Source: PXAP01 sp046483315
Lineage (GTDB): Bacteria; Bacteroidota; Bacteroidia; Bacteroidales; PUMT01
DNA length: 33,149 bases
NCBI GenBank assembly: GCA_046483315.1
Contig: JAWODJ010000051.1
Span: 1 to 33,149 of the forward strand
Direction: 5' to 3'
Under the pieces are notes generated by a model, which saw only the letters and a list, made by a program, of their open reading frames with translations, had not been told where the DNA came from and did not search any database. Shown here in pieces: positions 1 to 7,456 of the stretch (its first letter is position 1; each line of letters begins with the position of its first letter). A program made the translations under genes and the position numbers.

Positions 1-31
1 TTTTTTGAACCGTGTTTTGAACCGAAACCAC

Positions 32-65
32 AAAAGACCTGTTAGAAGTAACAGGTCTTTTTTAT
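32..65 (+). terminator. Intrinsic terminator hairpin
   Basis: Perfect 13-bp arms (AAAAGACCTGTTA / TAACAGGTCTTTT) enclose a GAAG tetraloop and run into a T tract. The A/T tracts on both sides make it potentially bidirectional. The gene it ends lies off the left edge of the window. Confidence 0.8.
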
Positions 66-217
66 TTAACCGAATTTATAACTCAAAAAAATACTGGCTG
101 GATTCACATTTTACTGTTGATTAATTTTTTGTTTTACAACCTGAATTAGCAATCAAATACAAAACGAATACACAACTATCTCAGGAGTCCATGCAAATAA
201 ATTAACACTGATATTCA

Positions 218-469
218 ATGCAGCCATCCGACTATATTAACCGTGAAGCCTTCATAGAAAAATGAATTTATCCCACTATCGAAATCAATTATTCGTTCGC
301 CTATTTGGTCTACTGTAATAAGTTCATCGATAGTCCAAAAGTAACCTATGCCTTCGCCGATGGTTTTGAAGTCCTCGGAGGCGCAAACATCTTTCTTGGT
401 GACACAGGACGATTCGGTCAGTACACTGATAATGATATGGTCTATTTGAAAATTAAGTATAGTTTTTAA
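218..469 (+). pseudogene. Remnant of an outer-membrane beta-barrel gene
   Basis: Reading frame 218-469 encodes protein-like sequence interrupted by one in-frame TGA at 263-265. After that stop it continues for about 67 codons through motifs such as TYAFADGFEVLGGANIFLGD and ends in VYLKIKYSF followed by TAA. Alternating aromatic/hydrophobic strands and a terminal phenylalanine are typical of the last strands of outer-membrane beta-barrels. The frame has no stop-free start of normal barrel length, so only the 3' end of a porin-like gene seems to survive. The family is not recognised. A short live gene read through TGA is much less likely. Confidence 0.5.
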
Positions 470-802
470 AATCTCCTGCAGATGCCAGGGGGCTTAAGCA
501 TGTGGAACTTGTAAAAGGAGCATAAATAAGTACTAAATACTTCTTCTGGAAACACATCACGCATAGTTTTTTGTCATATTTTTTATTGATAAAAAGTTCA
601 AACTTTGCTCAGAAGTTTGCGACCAGTAACAAAGCAAACCCGCTAATTATCAAAAAGATGTTAGCGGGTTTTTTAAGTATAATATTGCTGTCTGAAGGTA
701 TTGCCTGCTATTGCACTTCTTCTGACTTTTCAGTAAACCGCGGGGAATGGTATATCGGATTTAAAGAAGAAGGTATTTCGAAGTAATCAATAAAACATTA
801 GG
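470..802. other. Gene-poor stretch
   Basis: No credible coding region is seen. The only long frame (571-786, TTG start) runs straight through a terminator hairpin and has no protein-like character. The stretch appears to be decayed sequence downstream of the beta-barrel remnant. Confidence 0.5.
636..674 (+). terminator. Intrinsic terminator hairpin
   Basis: Eleven-bp arms (AAACCCGCTAA / TTAGCGGGTTT) enclose a 14-nt loop and are followed by a T run. No intact plus-strand gene precedes it, so it may have served the gene whose remnant lies at 218-469. Confidence 0.7.
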
Positions 803-934
803 TTAACTGGTTTCTTCAGATTGTTCAGTATCTTCAGCTGATGCATAGACAGCGCAAACCGGTTGTAAATTGCATGACTGTATAGCGAGAGCAAATATGG
901 ATATTAATAAAACAATAATAATTCTTAATCTCAT
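803..934 (-). CDS. Small putative lipoprotein, 43 aa
   Basis: An ATG-started minus-strand frame of 43 codons. It begins MRLR, continues with a hydrophobic segment IIIVLLISIFALAI and then QSC (Cys21). The remaining ~22 residues are acidic and end in EDTEQSEETS. This fits a signal peptide II followed by an acidic tail, the usual export pattern of Bacteroidota surface lipoproteins, although -3 to -1 (IQS) is not a canonical lipobox. No Shine-Dalgarno is seen, which is normal here. An FNR-type palindrome lies about 180 bp upstream at 1111-1132. No family is recognised. It could be a chance frame in a decayed region. Confidence 0.35.
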   Translation of the reverse strand: MRLRIIIVLLISIFALAIQSCNLQPVCAVYASAEDTEQSEETS

Positions 935-1110
935 GAGTTCAAAATTTGTCTTTTAGTTGTCACATGGAATACCCATGTTCATGATCGTGCTCGTGTGTGC
1001 TAAAAGCTTATCATTGGCGCTTCATAGTGTTTTGTGGTTTTACAGATATTGTTTAATGTATTCCTTGTTGTTATATGTTACGGTTACTTTGATGTATTTG
1101 TTCCTTTATA

Positions 1111-1132
1111 TGAGGTGATCTACATCACCTCA
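1111..1132. promoter_or_regulatory. FNR/Crp-type palindromic operator A
   Basis: Perfect 9-bp arms, TGAGGTGAT-N4-ATCACCTCA. The TGAT-N4-ATCA core and 4-bp spacer are those of FNR-family boxes (TTGAT-N4-ATCAA). It lies just past the stop of the beta-barrel gene (1139) and upstream of the small lipoprotein gene. No T run follows in either direction, so a terminator is less likely. The same box recurs at 1855-1872, and a Crp/Fnr gene starts at 2709. Confidence 0.6.
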
Positions 1133-1138
1133 GTGAGG

Positions 1139-1756
1139 TTATCTGGTTAAGAAATAACCCAACCCGAATTTGGTGACCAGGCCGAATTCATTTTTTCTTC
1201 CGCCCATAGTGTAATGTGATTTATCCCGGTATCTGTCATCCACTGAACCAAGTATGATTCCGTAGCCAACACCTGCGTTCAGAAAGAAATTGTCAAATAT
1301 TCTGACCTGTGCCCCTGCACCAGCGTAATGCTCAAATGTGGCTACTCTTCCTCCGGGAACAGTGTTTTCCTGTAAGGTCGGGTGCATTATATCAATTCCC
1401 TGAGGAAGGTCAGTATTGCGGAAAATAAAATTATACTGGAAATATAACCGCAGATTCCGGTATTGATCATACTCTGAATTATCATTCTTATGTGCTGATG
1501 ATAAATAATGCCTGTAAAGTATTTCTCCTCCATATATCCTGGCTGATTCCTGTTGCATGATAACTCCTATTTCCATGTGCCTTCGTTCCTTTTCAATACT
1601 CATGTTCAGGTTTAAGCTCCGGCCATAGCCGCTGGCAGAATTGGCATGATACATATTAAAACCAATTATTTTGCTTGTTGAATCATTGTATTCTGCGGCG
1701 TTCAATCCGGACAATAAGAACAATATGATTCCGGACGTGATAAGCAGGTTTTTCAT
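1139..1756 (-). CDS. Small outer-membrane beta-barrel-like protein, 205 aa
   Basis: Not a family I can name. The first ~20 residues (MKNLLITSGIILFLLSGLNA) form a clear Sec signal peptide. The mature part shows alternating short beta-strand-like stretches rich in Tyr, Phe and Gly (for example LRLYFQYNFIFRN, FFLNAGVGYGIILG, FGLGYF), as in small 8-10-strand outer-membrane barrels. An FNR-type palindrome sits ~100 bp upstream of the start, and the gene for a Crp/Fnr regulator precedes it on the same strand 269 bp away. The inference is an outer-membrane protein under local redox or second-messenger control. Substrate and role are unknown. Confidence 0.75.
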   Translation of the reverse strand: MKNLLITSGIILFLLSGLNAAEYNDSTSKIIGFNMYHANSASGYGRSLNLNMSIEKERRHMEIGVIMQQESARIYGGEILYRHYLSSAHKNDNSEYDQYRNLRLYFQYNFIFRNTDLPQGIDIMHPTLQENTVPGGRVATFEHYAGAGAQVRIFDNFFLNAGVGYGIILGSVDDRYRDKSHYTMGGRKNEFGLVTKFGLGYFLTR

Positions 1757-1854
1757 TATTCAGGTTTTGGGTTTTCATTTAATAGATGTATCCGTATTTA
1801 CGATGACTTTGGGATGCAGTTACCCGGTCTAAGGTGATGTAAAGCAATGCTGGT

Positions 1855-1872
1855 AGGTGATATGGATCACCT
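1855..1872. promoter_or_regulatory. FNR/Crp-type palindromic operator B
   Basis: AGGTGAT-ATGG-ATCACCT, perfect 7-bp arms with a 4-bp spacer, identical in both arms to operator A. Its centre is ~107 bp upstream of the start codon of the beta-barrel gene (1756). An extra half-site AGGTGAT occurs at 1832-1838. It lies between the beta-barrel gene and the Crp/Fnr gene and is the probable binding site for that regulator. Confidence 0.65.
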
Positions 1873-2025
1873 TTCACTGTAAGGAATATTCAGAATCCCG
1901 ATTAATTATTGTTGAATGTACCGGTAATCAGGTCAGGCCAACAGACAGCTTTCGGCACTTGTTACAGTTTGCCTGCTGAAAAGTAGTTATTAAATAGTTG
2001 TAAAGGAATATTGAGGTAATTTTAC

Positions 2026-2709
2026 TTATCCCAAACGACTGAGAGTGTGAATGATGTCGGGACTGATAATTTCGACTTTTTTGCCTTCCAGCCTGATAAT
2101 TTTGTCATGCCTGAACTCGGCAAGTGTCCGTATCATACTTTCCTTGGTTGTGCCAATGAATTCTGCCAGTTCCCTGCGTGAAAGCGGAAGGCTGAATGTT
2201 TTACTGTTATATATTGTTTCAGAAAAGAAGAGAAGCATCTCGGCCACCCTGCCGGGTAATTGCTTCTGAAACTGGTTCATTAGTTTTGACATTATGTTTA
2301 AGCCTTCCTGGCTGGTTTGCCTGAGTAAAAAACCGGCGAACTCACCATTTTCCAGGATCAGTTTTCGCAGTACCCGGATCTCTGTCATCACAATCCCGGC
2401 ATCTTCCAGCACTGCAGCATTGTACTGGTAAAGATCCTTATCCAGAACAGTTAGCAGTGCAATAAAACTGCCGGGTGTTACCATATCAAAAATAACCGAC
2501 CTGCCATTTTCCGATTGTTTGAAAATTTTAATTAAACCTGATTGGACATACATAACATGGGAAACAGGAGTATCCTTCCTGAAAAGTACCTCGCCTGCAC
2601 CAAAGGAAACAAGATAGGAGGCATTTTGAACAATTTGGCGTTGTTCCTCCGTCAGCATCCGGAAGCAGGGGAGTTCAGAAATTAACTTTATGGGTGATTT
2701 ATTTTCCAT
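2026..2709 (-). CDS. Crp/Fnr-family transcriptional regulator
   Basis: A 227-residue protein of standard Crp/Fnr length. Residues ~15-115 form the cyclic-nucleotide-binding-like beta-roll (FGAGEVLFRKDTPVSHVMYV, SGLIKIFKQSENGR). A dimerisation helix follows. Residues ~170-215 are the winged helix-turn-helix, with LSRRELAEFIGTTKESMIRT as recognition region. Only one N-terminal Cys (Cys15) is present, so the four-Cys iron-sulfur cluster of E. coli FNR is absent; the ligand may be a nucleotide, haem or redox signal and cannot be read from sequence. The two AGGTGAT-N4-ATCACCT palindromes downstream on the same strand are likely targets. Its upstream region carries the left arm of a long inverted repeat starting ~60 bp from the start codon. 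Confidence 0.9.
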   Translation of the reverse strand: MENKSPIKLISELPCFRMLTEEQRQIVQNASYLVSFGAGEVLFRKDTPVSHVMYVQSGLIKIFKQSENGRSVIFDMVTPGSFIALLTVLDKDLYQYNAAVLEDAGIVMTEIRVLRKLILENGEFAGFLLRQTSQEGLNIMSKLMNQFQKQLPGRVAEMLLFFSETIYNSKTFSLPLSRRELAEFIGTTKESMIRTLAEFRHDKIIRLEGKKVEIISPDIIHTLSRLG

Positions 2710-2770
2710 GTTGAAAGTCCCGTCTTTATTGATTTGGGAACTAAATATACATTAAATTTTTTCTGCGAAA

Positions 2771-2840
2771 AATTACACACAGACGCATGAAAAAATTTAA
2801 TGTTAGAGCGAAGCGGTTCCTCCTGTAGGTTAAAATTTTG
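2771..2840 (+). repeat. Left arm of a ~70 bp inverted repeat
   Basis: 2771-2820 matches the reverse complement of 3714-3763 at 46 of 50 positions, including a 27-bp perfect block (2794-2820 against 3714-3740). The match weakens but continues inward to about 2840 (CTGTA(G/A)GTTAAAAT). The arm lies in the upstream region of the Crp/Fnr gene. Between it and the receiver gene (2841-3185) the DNA is AT-rich with no coding frame. A possible -7 box TATATTTG sits at 3120-3127. Confidence 0.8.
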
Positions 2841-3185
2841 TATTTTCTGAACAAAATTTTGACTTCTTGTTTTTTACAGGAGAAATCCTCATCAACTAAA
2901 GTTCACAAAAGGTCATGAACATACCATGAGGATTACATACATTTACAATACTGAAGCTGATTTATATGTCAAATATAATTAACACATAACCAGTTACATA
3001 AACATGCTTTGTACGTATGAAATATACAAATTTTTAACACTGATTTGCAGTAATCGGACAGTTAATGATCAAATCCTGTTAATTTCAATATAATTATTCT
3101 GCACGGACTTGTATTTTATTATATTTGCATGTTAGTGGATATCAGATTTTTTGCCATTTCAGGGTAATCAGGCAGTTGAAGTAAT

Positions 3186-3581
3186 ATGGTTCAAGAAGGT
3201 AAGTCTATATTGATTGTTGACGATTCCGAAACAAACCTTGTATTGCTGGAAGCAGTTTTAAAGGATAAGGGATGGGTCATACAAACAGCCGGGTCAGCAG
3301 TGCTTGCTATGAAAATAATTAATGTCAGCAAACCGGACCTGATCCTGCTTGATCTTCTGATGCCTGGTATTGACGGGCAGGAGATGTTGAAAAGATTGAA
3401 GTCGGATGACAGGTTCAGACACATTCCTGTTATTATAGTATCTGCAATCGCGGACAACAAAATCCGCAATGAATGCCTTGAAAAAGGTGCCGTTTATTAT
3501 ATGCCCAAACCGGTAAAGATTCAGCCGTTACTTGAGGTAATTCAAAATACATTCGATGTCTCTTCTAATGATTGTTTATAA
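3186..3581 (+). CDS. Stand-alone response-regulator receiver protein
   Basis: A 131-residue single receiver (REC) domain with no output domain. Key residues are visible: acidic pair Asp12/Asp13, phosphoacceptor Asp56 in LILLDLLMPG, Ser86 at the switch position, and Lys108 in MPKPV. Such CheY-like proteins act through protein-protein contacts or as phosphorelay intermediates. No histidine kinase is adjacent; the only kinase in the window (16070-17659) has its own regulator. The gene stands alone between long inverted repeats (2771-2840 and 3694-3763), with the Crp/Fnr gene diverging on one side and a TonB receptor downstream. ATG start with weak SD-like purines. Partner kinase unknown. Confidence 0.92.
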   Translation: MVQEGKSILIVDDSETNLVLLEAVLKDKGWVIQTAGSAVLAMKIINVSKPDLILLDLLMPGIDGQEMLKRLKSDDRFRHIPVIIVSAIADNKIRNECLEKGAVYYMPKPVKIQPLLEVIQNTFDVSSNDCL

Positions 3582-3693
3582 TCAGAAGGCAGTATATTAT
3601 GGATTGTATATTCCTGCTGTTGTAACAACCTGATTTATCTTTGTATGAGTCTCTTTCCCGTAAATGTCACTGCATGTGGTTTTGAATGTTTAT

Positions 3694-3763
3694 CAATATT
3701 TTAACTTACAGTCGGAACCGCTTCGCTCTAACATTAAATTCTTTCAAACGTCTGCGTGTAATT
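3694..3763 (-). repeat. Right arm of the ~70 bp inverted repeat
   Basis: Reverse complement of 2771-2840; strongest match is 3714-3740 (27 bp perfect). It lies ~135 bp upstream of the TonB-receptor start. The rest of the 317-bp space between receiver gene and TonB receptor (3582-3898) is AT-rich and non-coding. No clear target-site duplication is seen outside the arms. Confidence 0.8.
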
Positions 3764-3898
3764 CCGGATAAAAAAATTTCATGAACATTTCAGATACTGT
3801 TTCGTTTATTATATGGTAATATTTTTTGCAATAAATTACCCGGCAAATCAGTTTGTCATGTTAGTCAGATATTCCCACTGGTCTTCAATTAATATTAT

Positions 3899-6262
3899 AT
3901 GTCTCGCATTAAGTTTTTTTCAGCAGTATTAATTTTTGTTACCTCCGTTTTGTTTCTTCAGCAGAATTCTTTTGCCCAGGGTTACAATGTTAACGGTATT
4001 GTTACAGATGCTGAAACCGGTGAGACTCTTGTGGGAGCAACTGTTTTTGTGCCGGAAATCCAGTACGGGGTGGTTAGCGGGCCCGACGGAACTTACAATC
4101 TTTCTCTGCCCGAAGGCGAGTACAGGATTGTTTTCTCGTTTGTGGGGTATGATAATTTTGAAAAAGTAGTCGGTCCGGATAAGGATGTCAGACTGGATGT
4201 GGAACTTATCAGTTCGAATGTCAGCCTTGCTGAGGTTGTTATTTCGGCAAGGGCAGCCAACAGTAATGTTGAACGGGCAGAGATGAGTACCATTGCTGTA
4301 AGCATGGAAACAATGCAGAATATTCCGGCCTTTCTTGGTGAGGTCGATGTGTTGCGTTCCGTACAGCTTTTACCCGGGGTGCAGTCCGCCGGCGACGGCA
4401 ATACCGGATTTTTTGTCCGTGGGGGAAATGCTGACCAGAACCTGGTGCTGTTTGATGATGCCACTGTGTTCAATGCTTCCCATCTTTTTAATTTTTTTTC
4501 TGTCTTCAATCCTGATGCCGTTGCAGATCTGAAGCTTTACAAAGGGGGGATACCGCCTTCCTACGGTGGCAGGTTATCTTCGGTACTGGACATAGGAATG
4601 AAGAGCGGCAGCCTGGATCAATATATGGTTAATGGGGGTGTTGGATTGATATCAAGCCGGTTAAGTGTTGAAGGACCGATTCAGGGCGGCAGGAGCAGCT
4701 TCCTGCTTGCAGGCCGCAGGACATACGCCGATCTGTTTCTGAAGCTTTCTCCGGATGAGAACCAGAGGGATACAAGGCTTTATTTTTATGACCTGAATGC
4801 AAAGATGAACTATGTGGTGAATGAAAAGAACCGCATATTTTTTTCAGGGTATTACGGCAGCGACATCACTGCCTTCAGCGACCTGTTCGGGTTCGACTGG
4901 GGTAATGCAACCGGGAGCGTACGATGGAACAGGATCTTCTCTGACAGGTTCTCAGGTAGTCTTTCTTTGCTTTACAGTAATTACCGGTTTAATATTACCG
5001 GTGATGTCGGTCCTGCCTCTTTCAGATGGCAGTCAGAAATAGATAATCTCACCTCAAAAGCTGATTTCACTTACCTGCCAAATGATAATAACATTTTCTC
5101 ATTCGGGTTACAAAGTATTTATCATATGCTTGATCCCGGACTTATCAGTGCTTTAATTGAAGGGGCTTCAAGGACCACTATAAACCTGTCGGAGGGGAAC
5201 GCACTGGAGCATGGCATCTATTTTAACAATGAGCAAAGGCTGTTTGATAACATGCTTGTGCTGGTTTATGGTCTAAGAGGCTCGGCTTTCCAGGTAATTG
5301 GTCCGGGACAACAGTATGATTTTGATAAAACCCGTTCGCAGAATTGGGAGGTGGCAGATTCAATTGACCTGGAAAGAGGGAAAATATATGATACTTTTTA
5401 TGGATTGGAGCCACGTCTGAGCCTAAGGGTGAACCTTGGTGCCAGCAGCTCTTTGAAAGCAAGTTATAACCGGATGATACAGTACATTCAGCAGGCCCAG
5501 AGTGCTCAGTCTGTTGCACCCTACGATGTCTGGTATATGAGTAGCAACAATATACCACCGCAAGTGGCTGATCAGGTTGTTATAGGTTATTTTCGCAATT
5601 TTTTGTCAGATAAAGTGGAATTCTCGGCAGAGTTTTACTATAAGCAACTGACCAATATTTCCGATGTGATAGATAATGGAGATATACTTGGTAATGAGTT
5701 TCTTGAAAGCCAGTTGCGCATTGGCAACGGTTGGTCGTACGGCGCTGAAATGCTGGTGCGTAAAGACGAAGGCCGCTTTACCGGCTTTGCAGGATATACA
5801 TGGGCCCGGACCCGGAGAAAGATAGACGGGATAAATGACGGAGAGCCTTATTATGCTCCCGGCGACAGACGTCATGATATGAGCCTGTCGGGAGGTTATG
5901 CAATATCACCTGCGGTGAGTGTTTCACTTAATTTTATTTATTCAACAGGCAGGGCCTTTACCCTGCCCGTGGGCAAAATGTCTTATCAGGGTGCTTTTGC
6001 TCCCATTTATTCTGAAAGGAATTCAAACCGCCTTCCCGATTATCACCGGCTGGACCTGTCTGTTACCTATACACCGGGGGGAGAGGCGGGGAAGAAAAGG
6101 TTCGGCAGTAGCTGGAACTTCTCTGTTTTCAACGTTTATGGCCGGGTAAATCCTATTTCTGTTTCTTTTGCTGAAGACAGCGACAGACCGGGGATTCCCA
6201 GATCGTCATTTTTCTATATTCCCGGACCCATCCCTGCTGTAACATGGAATTTTAATTTCTAA
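3899..6262 (+). CDS. TonB-dependent outer-membrane receptor
   Basis: A 787-residue protein that moves a ligand across the outer membrane using TonB/ExbBD energy. Residues 1-27 are a signal peptide ending FAQ. Residues ~30-115 form a carboxypeptidase-regulatory-like beta domain (GIVTDAETGETLVGATVFV, DGTYNLSLPEGEYRIVFSFV). The plug is at ~125-230 (GFFVRGGNADQNLVLFDDAT, YGGRLSSVLDIGMKSG). The remainder is the barrel, ending in a terminal Phe. At 787 aa it is shorter than SusC-type receptors, and no SusD partner follows; instead a DUF4249 lipoprotein does, a frequent Bacteroidota pairing. The substrate cannot be read. The upstream region contains one arm of an inverted repeat, raising the possibility of phase-variable expression. 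Confidence 0.93.
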   Translation: MSRIKFFSAVLIFVTSVLFLQQNSFAQGYNVNGIVTDAETGETLVGATVFVPEIQYGVVSGPDGTYNLSLPEGEYRIVFSFVGYDNFEKVVGPDKDVRLDVELISSNVSLAEVVISARAANSNVERAEMSTIAVSMETMQNIPAFLGEVDVLRSVQLLPGVQSAGDGNTGFFVRGGNADQNLVLFDDATVFNASHLFNFFSVFNPDAVADLKLYKGGIPPSYGGRLSSVLDIGMKSGSLDQYMVNGGVGLISSRLSVEGPIQGGRSSFLLAGRRTYADLFLKLSPDENQRDTRLYFYDLNAKMNYVVNEKNRIFFSGYYGSDITAFSDLFGFDWGNATGSVRWNRIFSDRFSGSLSLLYSNYRFNITGDVGPASFRWQSEIDNLTSKADFTYLPNDNNIFSFGLQSIYHMLDPGLISALIEGASRTTINLSEGNALEHGIYFNNEQRLFDNMLVLVYGLRGSAFQVIGPGQQYDFDKTRSQNWEVADSIDLERGKIYDTFYGLEPRLSLRVNLGASSSLKASYNRMIQYIQQAQSAQSVAPYDVWYMSSNNIPPQVADQVVIGYFRNFLSDKVEFSAEFYYKQLTNISDVIDNGDILGNEFLESQLRIGNGWSYGAEMLVRKDEGRFTGFAGYTWARTRRKIDGINDGEPYYAPGDRRHDMSLSGGYAISPAVSVSLNFIYSTGRAFTLPVGKMSYQGAFAPIYSERNSNRLPDYHRLDLSVTYTPGGEAGKKRFGSSWNFSVFNVYGRVNPISVSFAEDSDRPGIPRSSFFYIPGPIPAVTWNFNF

Positions 6263-6309
6263 CATGAGAAACCCCATCAGCCTTTGGAAGACAGAATAAA
6301 ATGAATTTT

Positions 6310-6433
6310 ACAACAGGTAAATATTGCCAAAAGAACAAAATAATGCATGTAAAATCGACTGTAAGTCAATGTCACATCAGGAAAATATTGCCAAATTAAC
6401 AATATATTGCATATGAGTTCGACCGAAGGTCAA
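6310..6433 (+). repeat. Two tandem ~60-bp repeats
   Basis: 6310-6369 and 6374-6433 align without gaps at 47 of 60 positions (period 64 bp), sharing blocks such as AAATATTGCCAAA and TGCAT. They fill the space between the TonB receptor and the DUF4249 gene. Each unit also holds a small dyad near its end (for example TCGACCGAAGGTCAA). Function unknown; an RNA element or diverged duplication. Confidence 0.7.
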
Positions 6434-6462
6434 CAAAACATGATAGTAAAATAAATTCATAT

Positions 6463-7323
6463 ATGGCTCTGAAGATACTATTTAGAATACTGTTCTTTGC
6501 ACTCTTGCCGGCAGTTACCGGTTCATGCGAAAAGGAAGTGACTCTTGATCTGGCCGACCGTGAAGGCGCTTATCTGATTGTCGAGGGGAACCTGGATGAT
6601 GCTTCACCTGAACAATGGATAAGGCTGAGCAGGTCCAGTTCATATTATGATGTATCAACAGGTTCTCCTGTTGAAAATGCCTTTGTAACGGTTAATGACG
6701 GGGATAAAGATTATGTTTTTGCTGAAAGCAGCACTGACAGTCTGAGAGGGTATTATTTTAACCGGGAGATAGGTGGAGAGCTGAAGGAATCAGAATACTA
6801 TCTTACAATAGTGCATGATGATAATATTTATACTGGTCAAAGTGAATTCAGGCCGGTCCCGGATATTGACTCCATAACCTTTGAGCTTAACTTTTTTTCC
6901 AGGCTGGGTTTTACCGATGACACACTTTATGATGTTTATATTCATTTCTCAGAGTTACCCCTTCCGGGCGACCATTATCTTGTGGATATTGATATTAACG
7001 GAAGACTTCAGACCGGCCGCCCTTCAGAGAAAACGGTATTCAGTGATGAAGACCTCGAAGAATATGTTTCACTTTCTGTCAGAACAATTAACGGAGATAA
7101 CCTTGAACAGGGAGATACCATTACCATGAAACTGAGAAGTATCTCAAAAGAGCAATACGAATTTTACCAGGTTTTCTTTTTCCAGACCGACCTTTCGGGG
7201 AATCCTTTTGCAGGTGCTCCTCCTGCAAATATACCCACAAATATGAGCGAGGGAGCGCATGGTTTTTTCCAGGTTTCTTCTGTTTCACCGGCAACAGTTG
7301 AGTTCATATCACCAGGCAGGTAA
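6463..7323 (+). CDS. DUF4249-family lipoprotein
   Basis: A 286-residue protein matching the DUF4249 pattern found beside TonB receptors in Bacteroidota. The signal peptide ends in VTGSC, making Cys22 the lipidation site, followed by the family-typical EKEVTLDL opening and YLIVEGNLDD. The next ~90 residues look like an Ig-like beta domain (PVENAFVTVNDGDKDYVFAE), and the C-terminal half is beta-rich (HYLVDIDINGRL). It is likely surface- or periplasm-facing at the outer membrane and a partner of the receptor 200 bp upstream. Its molecular role is unknown. Confidence 0.82.
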   Translation: MALKILFRILFFALLPAVTGSCEKEVTLDLADREGAYLIVEGNLDDASPEQWIRLSRSSSYYDVSTGSPVENAFVTVNDGDKDYVFAESSTDSLRGYYFNREIGGELKESEYYLTIVHDDNIYTGQSEFRPVPDIDSITFELNFFSRLGFTDDTLYDVYIHFSELPLPGDHYLVDIDINGRLQTGRPSEKTVFSDEDLEEYVSLSVRTINGDNLEQGDTITMKLRSISKEQYEFYQVFFFQTDLSGNPFAGAPPANIPTNMSEGAHGFFQVSSVSPATVEFISPGR

Positions 7324-7456
7324 TTTACTGATGGTAAAAATAAGTTTAGTATTTTAGCTGCAGGAATTGATTTGTTTTGCATGAACAAATTTAATAATCC
7401 GCTGTTATATGAACGATTTATAATTATCCGGATTTGTTTAACCTTCATTGTAGATA

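Noticed and set aside
571..786. 71-codon plus-strand frame with a TTG start
   Set aside because: It reads through a clear terminator hairpin (636-674), has no family features and no plausible start context.
960..1001. Minus-strand His-rich stretch (THEHDHEHGYSM) ending in a stop
   Set aside because: Only 15 codons lie between stops and no start codon exists. It could be the tail of a lost metal-binding protein, but that cannot be supported.
1111..1132. Palindrome read as a terminator for the beta-barrel gene
   Set aside because: Although it sits just after the stop, no T run follows on either strand and the same sequence recurs upstream of the gene at 1855-1872, which fits an operator better.
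2771..3763. Inverted-repeat segment as an insertion sequence
   Set aside because: It contains no transposase, and no target-site duplication is seen outside the arms. It is kept as an inverted-repeat segment only.
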